Shown here piece after piece: positions 34,743-44,083 of a stretch of 53,648 nt of DNA. Each line of letters opens with the position of its first letter. The first letter of the stretch is position 1. Both the position numbers and the translations under genes were made by a program. Origin of the DNA: Ignavibacteria bacterium (lineage in GTDB: Bacteria > Bacteroidota > Ignavibacteria > Kapaibacteriales > UBA961); NCBI GenBank assembly GCA_016873735.1, contig VGWD01000014.1, forward strand, positions 1 through 53,648, in the 5' to 3' direction. The notes beneath the pieces were generated by a model, which was not told the origin of the DNA, did not search any database, and worked only from the letters and a program-made list of their open reading frames with translations.

Positions 34743-36374
34743 TCATCGTGGAGAAAGCAATGTTTTATATTGCTTACTTCGTAAAATCATGGCAGTTTTT
34801 TGAACTAAATAGTCATTATTGAAAAGTAGTGGAATCATTTCCTTTGCATCACGATATCTTGCCTGCATGAGCAATGTCAATGTTCGAAGAATATGGGGCT
34901 TCATTGCATTCAAACCTTTCAACATGTCCTTTTTGGATGAATTCCGAAGATTTCTTAATTGCTTTGCATATGCTGATGAATAACCGTTTTTTTGGGCAAT
35001 GCTGTCGGATTTTTCCAAAAGTGCATATGGTTCAGGTAAGGGTAAGTCATCTTGTTTTCCGAGCCATTGCTGCAATTTTTTGAGTTCTTTATCGCTTGCT
35101 TTCCAGTCTTTCGACAGTGTGTCGATGTTTGCACAGTATTCACTGACAAATCGGAAGAGCAATTGTTCTTCATCAAGCATTGTCAACAATTGAGAATTAT
35201 AGGGTGATTCCAATATCGTATCCGGAGCGATGCCATGTCTTGACGTTACGGGTCTTCCACCGACTGTTTTGAATTGTACTTCTCTTCCTTCTATGTCGAT
35301 GTTCTCTGCATATGTTGGAAGTTTCTGAATACAACGTCCTGAAGGAGTATAATATCTCGCCGTTGTCAATTTCAATGATTTGTTTCCCGGTAATGACATT
35401 ACGGTTTGTACCAGTCCTTTACCGAAAGATCTTGAACCGAGAATAATTCCTCTATCCAAATCCTGTATTGCACCTGCCATAACTTCACTTGCGCTGGCAC
35501 TTTCTCCATCGATGAGAATTGCAAGTGGAATATCGGGCTCTTGTGGATTATACTGTGAGAGATAGACGCGCTCTTCTTCGCTGCTTCTACCTTTTGTGAC
35601 CACGATTGTTGATTTCATGGGAACAAACAAATCACAAATATCAACTGCAGATTCCAGCAATCCACCGGGATTTCCACGGAGATCCAAAATCAAACCTGAA
35701 AATGCCGGATGTTCTCTTCGAAAGAGTGCGAGCGATCTTTTTACTTCATCTTTTGTTCCCGTAGAAAAACGTTCAATACTGATATACCCTATGCTGTCAT
35801 TCACCATGCCGGTGATTCCGAGAGATTTCACACGAATGATCTCACGCGTTAATGTCACACGAATAGTATCTGATTTTCCGGGACGAAGAAGAGCCACCTT
35901 CACACTACCACCAACATTTCCACGGCTGAAAGAACGAATGATATTGGTTGTGTCATGCAATACAGACAATGTGTCCACATAACAAATGCGATCGCCGGGT
36001 TTCAGACCATTCTTTTCTGCGGAATATCCGGGATATACTTCCATGATCGTCAGCATATCATCAATCACACCGATCACCATTCCGAATCCGGTATAGATAT
36101 TGGTTGACAATAATTCCATGTCATCTTCCCCGCTATCATCGAGTATTTCGGAATATGGGTCAAGTGAAGAAAGCATTGCTTTGGTGCCATCATTCACAAA
36201 ACTCATTGGGTCAACCGGGTCAACATAATGCAATGTCACTTCACGGAATACCGATCCAAACAACTCCAATGCATTCGTGATCCTCAAGAATAAATCTTGA
36301 TCGGAAAACTTGAATGCGATTGCTCCCGCAGTTATGCTCAGGATGGCAAAGAATATCAAGATGAGTTTTTTCAT
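34743..36374 (-). CDS. S41 family C-terminal processing protease with PDZ domain
   Basis: 543 aa from the ATG at 36374 (KKLILIFF signal/anchor helix); this start overlaps the AEC transporter stop by 4 bases and is preferred over one 12 codons upstream. A PDZ domain (about 95-165, PGYSAEKNGLKPGDRI) precedes the tail-specific protease domain. The Ser-Lys-Gln site is S294 (ESASASEV), K319 (SFGKGLVQ) and Q323. An extended C-terminal region after about residue 400 is helical. CtpA/Prc-type enzymes trim or degrade envelope proteins from their C-termini in the periplasm. Third gene of the DAO-AEC-protease operon. Confidence 0.92.
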   Translation of the reverse strand: MKKLILIFFAILSITAGAIAFKFSDQDLFLRITNALELFGSVFREVTLHYVDPVDPMSFVNDGTKAMLSSLDPYSEILDDSGEDDMELLSTNIYTGFGMVIGVIDDMLTIMEVYPGYSAEKNGLKPGDRICYVDTLSVLHDTTNIIRSFSRGNVGGSVKVALLRPGKSDTIRVTLTREIIRVKSLGITGMVNDSIGYISIERFSTGTKDEVKRSLALFRREHPAFSGLILDLRGNPGGLLESAVDICDLFVPMKSTIVVTKGRSSEEERVYLSQYNPQEPDIPLAILIDGESASASEVMAGAIQDLDRGIILGSRSFGKGLVQTVMSLPGNKSLKLTTARYYTPSGRCIQKLPTYAENIDIEGREVQFKTVGGRPVTSRHGIAPDTILESPYNSQLLTMLDEEQLLFRFVSEYCANIDTLSKDWKASDKELKKLQQWLGKQDDLPLPEPYALLEKSDSIAQKNGYSSAYAKQLRNLRNSSKKDMLKGLNAMKPHILRTLTLLMQARYRDAKEMIPLLFNNDYLVQKTAMILRSKQYKTLLSPR

Positions 36375-37306
36375 GCAAATGATTGTAACTGCAATGTGAT
36401 GAATGAACAAATCGTGGTTAAAGCTATCAAATGTGAGAGTATTTCAGAATCAAGTCCATACATGTCTATCAATGCCACCGTGAGAACCATCGTCGGCATA
36501 CCTGATTCCATGATCAAAGCATTGCCAATCTGTTGATCAATCGAAAACAACATGACGCATCCAAAGGCCATTGCCGGTGCTGCGAATAGTCGAATCATTA
36601 TCGCCGGAATCAATATGAACACTGAAGTCAATGTTGGCAATGTAAGGGCCATCCCTACTGAAATCATCATGATGGGAGGCACGGCTTTTCCGGCTATATC
36701 GGAAACCTGCAAGACAAATCCAGGCAATGCAATATCATTTGATCTCAATATCAATCCTATCACTACCGCATAGATTGGTGGCAATGTGATTATCCTTTTT
36801 GCAGCATGCAGCATGCGCTCCATTGTTGTACCTGAATCACCTCGGGCATAACCTGCAACAACTACACCGAGAGTCCATAACAATGGTGTAAGTGCAAGAA
36901 CATCATACATCACGGGCAGAAATGCCATCGAATCTCCGAATACACCCGTTATGAGGGGTAATCCAAGATAGGTGGCATTACACCAGGCCGCACCGATGAT
37001 GATGCTTCCCATTGTTTGATCATTCATGGTTTTGAAGATCGTTGATCGGCCAATGCGATACCATAAAAAAGCAAGCAGCAAACATCCAATTGTAACAATC
37101 ATTCCCGTCAGAGGAATCTGCCACAATACAGCATGCAATGGTGCTTTGGCAATGACAGATATAGTAAGCAATGGCAGGAGTATATGAATCACCAATGCAC
37201 TGATTGCATTTCTCATCGTTGAAGCAGAAGGTAGATTCGGTATGAATCTCCAGATTACTCCAAGAAGAATCAATGTGAGATATGCTGCGAAGACGGTCTG
37301 CATCAT
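36371..37306 (-). CDS. AEC (auxin efflux carrier) family transporter
   Basis: 311 aa, about ten membrane helices. Fits the bacterial AEC/MdcF-type family: an opening helix pair, HILLPLLTISVI, the polar turn 'AAWCNATYLGLPLITGVFG' in the fourth helix region, and a second half with VGMALTLPT and 'ESGMPTMVLTVALIDMYGLDSE'. These carriers move small organic acids such as malate, malonate or amino acids across the inner membrane. It overlaps both neighbours by 4 bases (ATGA), so it is translated together with the DAO oxidoreductase before it and the protease after it. The substrate is unknown. Confidence 0.88.
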   Translation of the reverse strand: MMQTVFAAYLTLILLGVIWRFIPNLPSASTMRNAISALVIHILLPLLTISVIAKAPLHAVLWQIPLTGMIVTIGCLLLAFLWYRIGRSTIFKTMNDQTMGSIIIGAAWCNATYLGLPLITGVFGDSMAFLPVMYDVLALTPLLWTLGVVVAGYARGDSGTTMERMLHAAKRIITLPPIYAVVIGLILRSNDIALPGFVLQVSDIAGKAVPPIMMISVGMALTLPTLTSVFILIPAIMIRLFAAPAMAFGCVMLFSIDQQIGNALIMESGMPTMVLTVALIDMYGLDSEILSHLIALTTICSFITLQLQSFA

Positions 37307-38415
37307 GAGTCCTCAAGCAATGATGCAATGCGTTCAGCAATTCTCGATGCCAGTGCAATACCCATTCCATTACATCCGAATGCACAATACACATGATTTG
37401 AAAGCGAAGACACACGTGGTTTTTTATCCGGTGTGAATCCCATCAGTCCAGACCATGCATAGTCAATGCAAAATTCTTTCTTTGGAAGAATGATTTCATG
37501 AAGCATTGTTTCCAGCGCTTCCATGATGATGCCGGAATGACCGAACTCAAACGTTTCTTCACCTTCGAAATCCAAATTTCTTCCACCTCCAAGCAATACT
37601 CTGTCACCCAAAGACCTGAAATAATAAAATCCCTCATCAATGTGAAAAGCACCTTGAAAAGGGAGATCCGGGATTGGGGAAGTAACGATCACCTGCCCTC
37701 TTCCCGGCTTGATATCGAGTTCCGGAGCCAATTTCGACATCATTGCATTCGTGCAAAGAATGATGGTTTGGGCATGCAATGTATATTCACCATGTTGACT
37801 TGAAACAAGCAATGTTCCATGTTCATCAATATCATTCACATGAAGCACATCACTTCCATGTTCAATACGGATATCTTCCGCTCTTGCAAGAGATTCCAAA
37901 GTGGCATGCAAATAGCCACTATGCAATTGACCTTCATATGTATTCACTATCACGGCTTGAACGGCTTGTGAAAATCCTAATCCTTGCTGTTCTTGAGCAG
38001 AAACAATACGATATGTCTGCGGATCACCGGTGATATTCTCTGCAAATGCATTAACTTCATCGATGCGATGAAGATATTGTAATTCACGTTCTCTGATGAG
38101 TTCCGCCCCACCCAATGGTTCATATTTGATTGCATCGGGTGCACATCGTTTCAATAATGAAGTTAATCCAAGAAATCGTTCATTTGCAATATTCAATGCA
38201 TGATCACTACCGAAAACATCAATGTCATGCAATAGTTCAGTTGCGCTACCAAAACATGCAAGACCCGCATTTCTCGTAGTGGCACCATGTCCATGAGGTG
38301 CTTTTTCTAGAATCGTTATGGATGCATTCGGAAATCGCTTGCGACACTCAAGTGCCGTCGAAAGACCAATGATGCCCGCTCCTACGATGCATATATCCAC
38401 ATGCTGGAATGCCAT
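37303..38415 (-). CDS. FAD-dependent DAO-family oxidoreductase (glycine/D-amino acid oxidase type)
   Basis: 370 aa from the ATG at 38415; upstream in-frame codons do not look like protein of this family. The FAD-binding motif is VGAGIIGLSTALE near the N-terminus, followed by EKAPHGHGATTRNAG, an oxidase-type loop. GRGQVIVTSP and the C-terminal GFTPDKKPRVSSL and CAFGCNGMGIALASR blocks complete the fold. DAO proteins oxidise amines or D-amino acids; some are tRNA-modification or dehydrogenase subunits. It could feed amino-acid catabolism. First gene of a coupled operon with the AEC carrier. Confidence 0.88.
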   Translation of the reverse strand: MAFQHVDICIVGAGIIGLSTALECRKRFPNASITILEKAPHGHGATTRNAGLACFGSATELLHDIDVFGSDHALNIANERFLGLTSLLKRCAPDAIKYEPLGGAELIRERELQYLHRIDEVNAFAENITGDPQTYRIVSAQEQQGLGFSQAVQAVIVNTYEGQLHSGYLHATLESLARAEDIRIEHGSDVLHVNDIDEHGTLLVSSQHGEYTLHAQTIILCTNAMMSKLAPELDIKPGRGQVIVTSPIPDLPFQGAFHIDEGFYYFRSLGDRVLLGGGRNLDFEGEETFEFGHSGIIMEALETMLHEIILPKKEFCIDYAWSGLMGFTPDKKPRVSSLSNHVYCAFGCNGMGIALASRIAERIASLLEDS

Positions 38416-38551
38416 ATACTCCCAATAACTTCGTATCGGGGAATCGGGCTTTGCAATGCATTCATTGATATTCATACAGGGATGGTTGCAATTTTCATTC
38501 CACTTTACCATTTTCTGCTGACTTCAAAAGGAGAAAATTGGCTCGAAAGCC

Positions 38552-38572
38552 TATATTTGCCATATATTTTTG
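38552..38572 (+). promoter_or_regulatory. Two overlapping-range -7 boxes (TATATTTG, TATTTTTG) for trpS
   Basis: Perfect TAnnTTTG matches at 38552-38559 and 38565-38572, 24 and 11 bases before the ATG. The first is the likelier one; the second would leave almost no leader. Confidence 0.5.
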
Positions 38573-38583
38573 ATAGTGAGACC

Positions 38584-39597
38584 ATGAATACTGACAATCA
38601 GACAAAGAAAATCATCTTGAGTGGAATTCAAGCAAGTGGCGATCTGACCATCGGGCATTATGCCGGGGCAATGAAAAATTGGGTTCAATTGCAAGATGAT
38701 TATGAGTGTTTTTTCATGGTTGCGGATATGCATGCAATCACAACACGCCAAGTCCCAGCCGACTTGAGAAGACGCTCCATGGATGTGGTGGCAATGTATG
38801 CTGCATGTGGAATCAATACCGAAAAATCTACCCTGTTCATACAATCACATGTACCGGAACATGCGCAACTCGCTTGGGTACTGAATTGCTTCACGGGTTT
38901 CGGGGAAGCTCAACGCATGACGCAATTCAAAGACAAATCCCAACAGCATAGCGAAAATGTGAATGTGGGATTATTCTCATATCCCGTTTTGATGGCCGCT
39001 GATATTTTGCTCTATCAAGCAGACTTGGTTCCTGTGGGCGAAGATCAAAAACAACATATTGAACTCACAAGAAATCTTGCCGAGCGATTCAATCATTTGT
39101 ATTCCCCTACATTTGCTATTCCGGAGCCATTCATTGCAAAAGAAGGTGCTCGAATCATGAGCTTACAAGAGCCCAGAAAGAAAATGTCGAAGTCTGATCC
39201 GAATCAAAATTCATGCATCTTCCTGCAAGACTCAGATGCGGTGATTCGCAATAAAATCAAAAGGGCGGTCACGGATTCAGGTACGGATATCATCTTTGAC
39301 ACGGAAAGCAGACCCGGGATTTCAAATTTGATGATGTTGCATCATGTTGCAACAGGTAATACTTTGCAGGAAATTTCCGATGAATTCAATGGAAAAGGTT
39401 ATGCCCCATTCAAAGAAGCGGTGGCTGAATCTGTCGCAGAGCTCATTTCCCCTATTCGCACACGTTTTGAAGAATTACGATCACGTCCCGATGAATTGTC
39501 TGCACTATTGAAAACCGGTACGGAAAAAGCAAGAAGGCAAGCATTCAAATCAGTCAGAAAAGTATATAAGAAGATTGGTTTTGTGGAACTATCATGA
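38584..39597 (+). CDS. trpS: Tryptophanyl-tRNA synthetase
   Basis: 337 aa from the ATG at 38584; the open frame extends upstream into the DAO gene but the family begins here (KKIILSGIQASGDLTIGHYAGAM). HIGH motif as TIGHY; KMSKS as KKMSKSDP. LLYQADLVPVGEDQKQHIELTR is the conserved tryptophan-binding segment region. It charges tRNA-Trp in the cytosol. The 3' end overlaps the convergent carbonic anhydrase gene by 6 bases. Confidence 0.97.
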   Translation: MNTDNQTKKIILSGIQASGDLTIGHYAGAMKNWVQLQDDYECFFMVADMHAITTRQVPADLRRRSMDVVAMYAACGINTEKSTLFIQSHVPEHAQLAWVLNCFTGFGEAQRMTQFKDKSQQHSENVNVGLFSYPVLMAADILLYQADLVPVGEDQKQHIELTRNLAERFNHLYSPTFAIPEPFIAKEGARIMSLQEPRKKMSKSDPNQNSCIFLQDSDAVIRNKIKRAVTDSGTDIIFDTESRPGISNLMMLHHVATGNTLQEISDEFNGKGYAPFKEAVAESVAELISPIRTRFEELRSRPDELSALLKTGTEKARRQAFKSVRKVYKKIGFVELS

Positions 39598-40143
39598 TTG
39601 ACCATACAGGGATCGATAGTGCACCGAGATTTCCCTGTAATGCTCCGCGCTGTCGATGAACCCTTGCTTTTCTTCTGGCTTGACTTCTCGAATGATGTTG
39701 GCTGGTATGCCGGCTACCATCATGCCTGCGGGAACCACCATTCCCGGTTTGACCACGGATCCCGCCGCTACAATTGCTTCATCACCAATCTTCGCAGCAT
39801 CAAGCACAATCGCGCCCATGCCTATCAAACAACGATTGCCGATTGTGGCTCCATGCAATATCGCATTATGTCCGACAGTCACATCATCTCCTATATTCAA
39901 TGCAAACAGGTCGGTTGTCACATGCAAAATCGATCCATCCTGAATATTGGTTCTCTTCCCGATTTTGATGGGAAATACATCCCCTCTCAATACTGCATTG
40001 AACCAGATATTGGAATCATCCCCGATTGTCACATTACCAATGATGCGCACTCCATCACAAATCAAGACATTTCTGCCGATAGTGGGCATGTTGCCTTGAT
40101 AGGGCAATATTGTGGCTTGAGCGGTACCAAGTGAATCTTGCAT
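39592..40143 (-). CDS. Gamma-carbonic-anhydrase-like left-handed beta-helix protein
   Basis: 183 aa from the ATG at 40143; the open frame could begin 44 codons further up, but the family sequence starts near here (QATILPYQGNMPTIG). It has the hexapeptide-repeat left-handed beta-helix (VRIIGNVTIGDDSNIWFN, IGDDVTVGHNAI) and a zinc-site histidine triad at H74, H92 and H97. YrdA/PaaY/CaiE relatives have carbonic anhydrase, thioesterase or unknown roles; PaaY is linked to phenylacetate, and a paaN-like gene lies 2 kb away, but the link is only suggestive. Confidence 0.88.
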   Translation of the reverse strand: MQDSLGTAQATILPYQGNMPTIGRNVLICDGVRIIGNVTIGDDSNIWFNAVLRGDVFPIKIGKRTNIQDGSILHVTTDLFALNIGDDVTVGHNAILHGATIGNRCLIGMGAIVLDAAKIGDEAIVAAGSVVKPGMVVPAGMMVAGIPANIIREVKPEEKQGFIDSAEHYREISVHYRSLYGQS

Positions 40144-40246
40144 GAACACTCCAAATTCAAGAACATGTGAATAAAATGATGTATAAAGTTGTTGAAAAAC
40201 ATCAATTGATCCCGGAAATTCAGTCCGCGAAGTCATCAAACAACCG

Positions 40247-40254
40247 TATTTTTG
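40247..40254 (+). promoter_or_regulatory. Bacteroidota-type -7 box (TATTTTTG) for the membrane protein/pruA pair
   Basis: A perfect TAnnTTTG match 42 bases before the ATG at 40297. Confidence 0.45.
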
Positions 40255-40296
40255 TGCATTGCCAAACAAGGCCATGCAAACTTAGCATATCTCATT

Positions 40297-40755
40297 ATGA
40301 AAACTACTCCCCTGTTTTCGGAATCGATCAGGTCATTATATGAACCACAAAGGAATCGACTGAAAAGAATTACATCTTTACTGTTTGCCTGTGCCGGCTG
40401 CCTGTGGTTTATTTTATATTTACCGGAATCAATCATTCCTTTTCAAGGGCATCAGGTATTCAGATTAAAACAGTATCAAGTATATGTGGTGTTACTGACT
40501 CTTTGGGGATTGGATTTCAGGAGAGAATATAAACGTCTTGACTGCATCGTCAGAAAATCCAAGGAACTCAACAAGGATATTTCACAGATAACAAAAGAAG
40601 ATATAGGTGATTCACTGCATTTGTTTGAAATATACTCATTGATTCCTGGTTCCAAAGGATATCACATTGCATTACTCATCAATTGGATATGCATCCTTGC
40701 CGGCATTGGTCTATTGACATTTCAAATACAACTCCTCTTGAAAACCATACTTTAA
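40297..40755 (+). CDS. Small membrane protein of unknown function
   Basis: 152 aa from the ATG at 40297. Hydrophobic stretches near residues 26-41 (ACAGCLWFILYLPES), about 56-70 and 128-150 predict two or three membrane helices, with a charged central region (REYKRLDCIVRKSKEL). I recognise no family. It lies 22 bases before pruA on the same strand, so it may be cotranscribed with it. Confidence 0.55.
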   Translation: MKTTPLFSESIRSLYEPQRNRLKRITSLLFACAGCLWFILYLPESIIPFQGHQVFRLKQYQVYVVLLTLWGLDFRREYKRLDCIVRKSKELNKDISQITKEDIGDSLHLFEIYSLIPGSKGYHIALLINWICILAGIGLLTFQIQLLLKTIL

Positions 40756-40777
40756 TTCAACATATCAAATAAGGCAT

Positions 40778-42322
40778 ATGAAAGAATTCACGAATGAGGT
40801 ATTCCTCAACTTTACAAATCAGAAAATTGCAAAAAAACAGAAAAAAACTCTTGAAGCCGTAAGAGCTCAATTCGGAAATGAATATCCGAATTTCATCAAT
40901 GGGAAAGTGGTGTACACCGATGCAAAAACAATTTCAATCAATCCATCAAATACCGATGAGCAAATCGGAGTTTTTCAAAAATCCGGGAAGGGTGATGCGG
41001 AAAAAGCGATGCAGGCAGCATTGAAAGCATTTGAAACATGGAGATTTGTTCCGGCAAAAGAAAGAGCCGCATTTCTGTTCAAAGCTGCAAATGTGATTCG
41101 CAAAAGAAGACTTGAAATCAATGCATGGATGATATCCGAAGTCGGCAAAAATTATCTCGAAGCAGATGCCGATACCTGTGAAGCCATAGACTTCCTTGAA
41201 TTCTATGGTCGTGAAGCTTTGCGCTATTCAGGCAAACAGCCAATCACACCGATCAAAGGTGAAAAAAATCAATTGACATATATTCCACTTGGAGTGGGAA
41301 TTGTGATTCCCCCCTGGAATTTCCCTTTTGCTATTTTGGTGGGTACTGCAAGCGCGGCTATCGCTACTGGAAACACGGTGGTATTGAAACCATCATCCGA
41401 ATCACCGATGATGGGTTGGCTTTTTGCTGATATCATGCGTTCTGTGGGATTGCCAAAAGGTGTGTTGAATTATCTCGTTGCTTCAGGTGCAGAGGCCGGC
41501 GACTATCTGGTTTCACATCCAAAGACGCGCTTCATATCATTCACGGGATCAATGGAAGTTGGTTTACATATCAATGAACTTGCTGCAAAAACAGTTCCCG
41601 GGCAAATATGGATCAAACGCATTGTCGCCGAAATGGGTGGTAAGGACAGCATGATCATTGATGATGATTGTGATATTGATGATGCAGTGAAAGGAACTGT
41701 GCAGGCAGCATTTGGTTTCCAAGGACAAAAATGCTCGGCATGCTCTCGCGTTATCGTTCATCAAAGCATCTATAAAGAATTTGTTTCGAAATTGAAAGTT
41801 GCTGTTGAAGCAATCAAACAAGGCGATGCAAAAGAAGATCATGCGATGGGTCCGGTGGTGTCCCAAAAAGCAGAGAAATCCATCTTGAATTATATCGAGA
41901 TTGGTAAGAAAGAGGGCAAACTTCTTTGTGGTGGAGGAAAAGCCGAAGGATTGAATGGATATTATATCAAGCCGACTGTGTTTACTGATATTAAACCTGA
42001 TGCTCGCATTTCACAAGAAGAAATTTTTGGTCCGGTTCTGGCGGTTATCAAAGCAAAGAATTTTGATAATGCATTATCAATCGCAAATAATACCATGTAT
42101 GGTTTGACCGGTGCTGTGTATACGAATGACAAAAAGAAATTGAATCGTGCAAGAGCGGAATTCCATTGTGGAAACTTGTACCTCAATCGTAAATGTACAG
42201 GTGCTCTTGTAGGTGTACATCCATTCGGTGGATTCAATATGAGCGGTACTGATTCAAAAGCCGGGGGAAGAGATTATCTCTTGCTATTTCTCCAGGCAAA
42301 AACGACCAGTGAGAAGAAGTAA
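40778..42322 (+). CDS. pruA: L-glutamate gamma-semialdehyde (1-pyrroline-5-carboxylate) dehydrogenase
   Basis: 514 aa, a monofunctional aldehyde dehydrogenase of the RocA/PruA type. It oxidises glutamate semialdehyde to glutamate with NAD, the second step of proline (and arginine/ornithine) degradation. Catalytic Glu in VAEMGGKDS and Cys in GFQGQKCSACSR; cofactor loop VIPPWNFPFAI. The ending NRKCTGALVGVHPFGGFNM is diagnostic for this group. No proline dehydrogenase (putA/prodh) is in the window. AAGG lies 5 bases before the ATG. Confidence 0.95.
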   Translation: MKEFTNEVFLNFTNQKIAKKQKKTLEAVRAQFGNEYPNFINGKVVYTDAKTISINPSNTDEQIGVFQKSGKGDAEKAMQAALKAFETWRFVPAKERAAFLFKAANVIRKRRLEINAWMISEVGKNYLEADADTCEAIDFLEFYGREALRYSGKQPITPIKGEKNQLTYIPLGVGIVIPPWNFPFAILVGTASAAIATGNTVVLKPSSESPMMGWLFADIMRSVGLPKGVLNYLVASGAEAGDYLVSHPKTRFISFTGSMEVGLHINELAAKTVPGQIWIKRIVAEMGGKDSMIIDDDCDIDDAVKGTVQAAFGFQGQKCSACSRVIVHQSIYKEFVSKLKVAVEAIKQGDAKEDHAMGPVVSQKAEKSILNYIEIGKKEGKLLCGGGKAEGLNGYYIKPTVFTDIKPDARISQEEIFGPVLAVIKAKNFDNALSIANNTMYGLTGAVYTNDKKKLNRARAEFHCGNLYLNRKCTGALVGVHPFGGFNMSGTDSKAGGRDYLLLFLQAKTTSEKK

Positions 42323-42337
42323 GTTTATGAAAGAAAT

Positions 42338-42362
42338 GAAGGCCATCCTCGGGATGGCCTTC
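42338..42362. terminator. Shared hairpin between convergent pruA and paaN
   Basis: A perfect 11-bp stem (GAAGGCCATCC at 42338-42348 with its complement at 42352-42362) and a 3-base loop lies between the two stop codons. Pyrimidine-rich sequence follows on the minus side (ATTTCTTTC), so it can serve both genes. Confidence 0.7.
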
Positions 42363-42367
42363 ATTGT

Positions 42368-44041
42368 TCATGGTCTGCGCATGCCTATTATATTGTATCG
42401 CATGGATACAAATGAAAGATCTGCAAATGATGCATTGCCTGCGGGATTAGCTCCTGTTCCGTGAAAATCACTGAATCCTGCCGATTGATTTACCCAAATT
42501 GGTCCTACAAGATTGCATGATATGTTCACGCCGGCATCGATTAATTGTTCTATTGCTTCTTCAATAAGATGTTCTTGTTGTAGATGAACCAATGCCGTTA
42601 AAGCTCCATGTTTGATGATGGATTGCTTCATTGCTTGTATACCCATTGTTATATCATCAACCGGAATCAAAAAACTGATCGGACCAAACCATTCTTCATT
42701 GATAATTGATTGATCTACGGAATCTGCTTTCAATATCAATGGTGAGCATGACAAAGCTTGATCAAATCCATGTTGTGCAACCGGTTCTGAATCTCTTATA
42801 ATTGTCAAACCTGAATTCCTGGCTTTTTCCACCCGCTCCTTTACTGCCGGCGAATGCAATGCTCCAAGCGTTCCGGGGCCCATTTTCTCATTATAGACAA
42901 GAGTATCAACCTTTTCTTTGAGTTTCATGCAAAGATCATCAAATGATATGATTCCATCCGGAGTTGAAACGCCATTTTTCGGAATATAGATATTCTGTGT
43001 TGTGGTGCACATTTGACCGCTATACAATGAAAGACTGAATGCGATATTGTCCAAAACAGCATCAAGTTGCGCTACTTCACCAATCAATGCGCAATTCACA
43101 CCGGCCTTTTCAGTAAATAACTCTTTGTTTGTTCCGGCTGTCAAAGACTCCAGATGATTTCCGAATGATGATGATCCCGTATAATCAATCGTTGTGATTT
43201 CAGGTCTTTCGGCAAGTGAAACTGTTATGGGAGCTTCTTTTGAATCCACTGCGATTTGAATGACATGTGGATTTATACCCAGCGAGGCAAGCGTGTCCTG
43301 AAAAGATTGTATGCAAAGGGCAATTGGCAGAATAGCCGAAGGATGAGATTTTGCTATGGTCACATTTCCTGTTATCAATGATGCGAACATACCCGGGAAT
43401 GAATTCCAGATAGGAAATGTAGAACAACCAATTGTAAGATTGATTCCTTTGGGTCTGATATGATATTCCTTTGTTAAATCAACCTGCATTTTACCCATAG
43501 GTTTTGTCCACTGAGCGGATTCGGCAAACGTGTTCAATGCCATATAACCGGATGCGATTGCTTCCAATGCTCGATCGAATGCATGCGGACCCGATGCTTG
43601 AAAAGCCATGATGAATCCCTGTCCTGTCGTATGCATGGTGGAAAAACCAATCGCGAAGAAATGCTTTGAGGCTCTTTCCAAACATTCGATCAGTATTCCT
43701 GCACGTTCCTGCAATGAAAGATTTTTCCATTGAGTCAATGCCTGTTGTGCATTGGTAATCAATGTGTCTGCAGTATAACCGGGATAATCTATGTTCAATG
43801 GAAAACCATATGGAGAATGTTCTCCGCCTATTGTTCCATTTGACCCATGTTGATTTGGCAATGCAAAAGGTCCATTCAATGAAGCTTTGAACGCATTGAG
43901 TCCATCTTCCTGAGCGGTCTCGCCATAGATCTTTCCACTTGGTGGCTCGGGCCAATGCGCATGAAACACTCTTGTACGATTTGCTTCAATCGCAGCATTC
44001 AATGTAGCTTGATGTTGTTCATATAGATGATGAAAAGGCAT
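42368..44041 (-). CDS. paaN: PaaN-type aldehyde dehydrogenase (phenylacetate degradation family)
   Basis: 557 aa. It fits the free-standing PaaN family: the N-terminus with HLYEQHQATLNAAIEAN and SPYGFPLNIDYPGYTAD, the diagnostic MHTTGQGFIMAFQASGPHAFDR, and the ALDH core with catalytic Glu (FTEKAGVN) and Cys (SGQMCTTTQN). The family has been proposed to act after ring-opening in phenylacetyl-CoA degradation. No paaABCDE or other paa gene is present, so the substrate here is uncertain; it could serve another CoA-linked aldehyde. It lies 42 bases after the methyltransferase/MTHFR fusion gene. Symbol given for the family, not a proven role. Confidence 0.82.
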   Translation of the reverse strand: MPFHHLYEQHQATLNAAIEANRTRVFHAHWPEPPSGKIYGETAQEDGLNAFKASLNGPFALPNQHGSNGTIGGEHSPYGFPLNIDYPGYTADTLITNAQQALTQWKNLSLQERAGILIECLERASKHFFAIGFSTMHTTGQGFIMAFQASGPHAFDRALEAIASGYMALNTFAESAQWTKPMGKMQVDLTKEYHIRPKGINLTIGCSTFPIWNSFPGMFASLITGNVTIAKSHPSAILPIALCIQSFQDTLASLGINPHVIQIAVDSKEAPITVSLAERPEITTIDYTGSSSFGNHLESLTAGTNKELFTEKAGVNCALIGEVAQLDAVLDNIAFSLSLYSGQMCTTTQNIYIPKNGVSTPDGIISFDDLCMKLKEKVDTLVYNEKMGPGTLGALHSPAVKERVEKARNSGLTIIRDSEPVAQHGFDQALSCSPLILKADSVDQSIINEEWFGPISFLIPVDDITMGIQAMKQSIIKHGALTALVHLQQEHLIEEAIEQLIDAGVNISCNLVGPIWVNQSAGFSDFHGTGANPAGNASFADLSFVSMRYNIIGMRRP

Positions 44042-44083
44042 ATCATGTATTCCATTGATTTTATGATGATTCGATACGATAAT

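Noticed and set aside
40144-40275. A 44-residue N-terminal extension of the carbonic-anhydrase-like protein.
   Set aside because: No family similarity, and the natural start MQDSLG sits in the expected place. It cannot be fully excluded.
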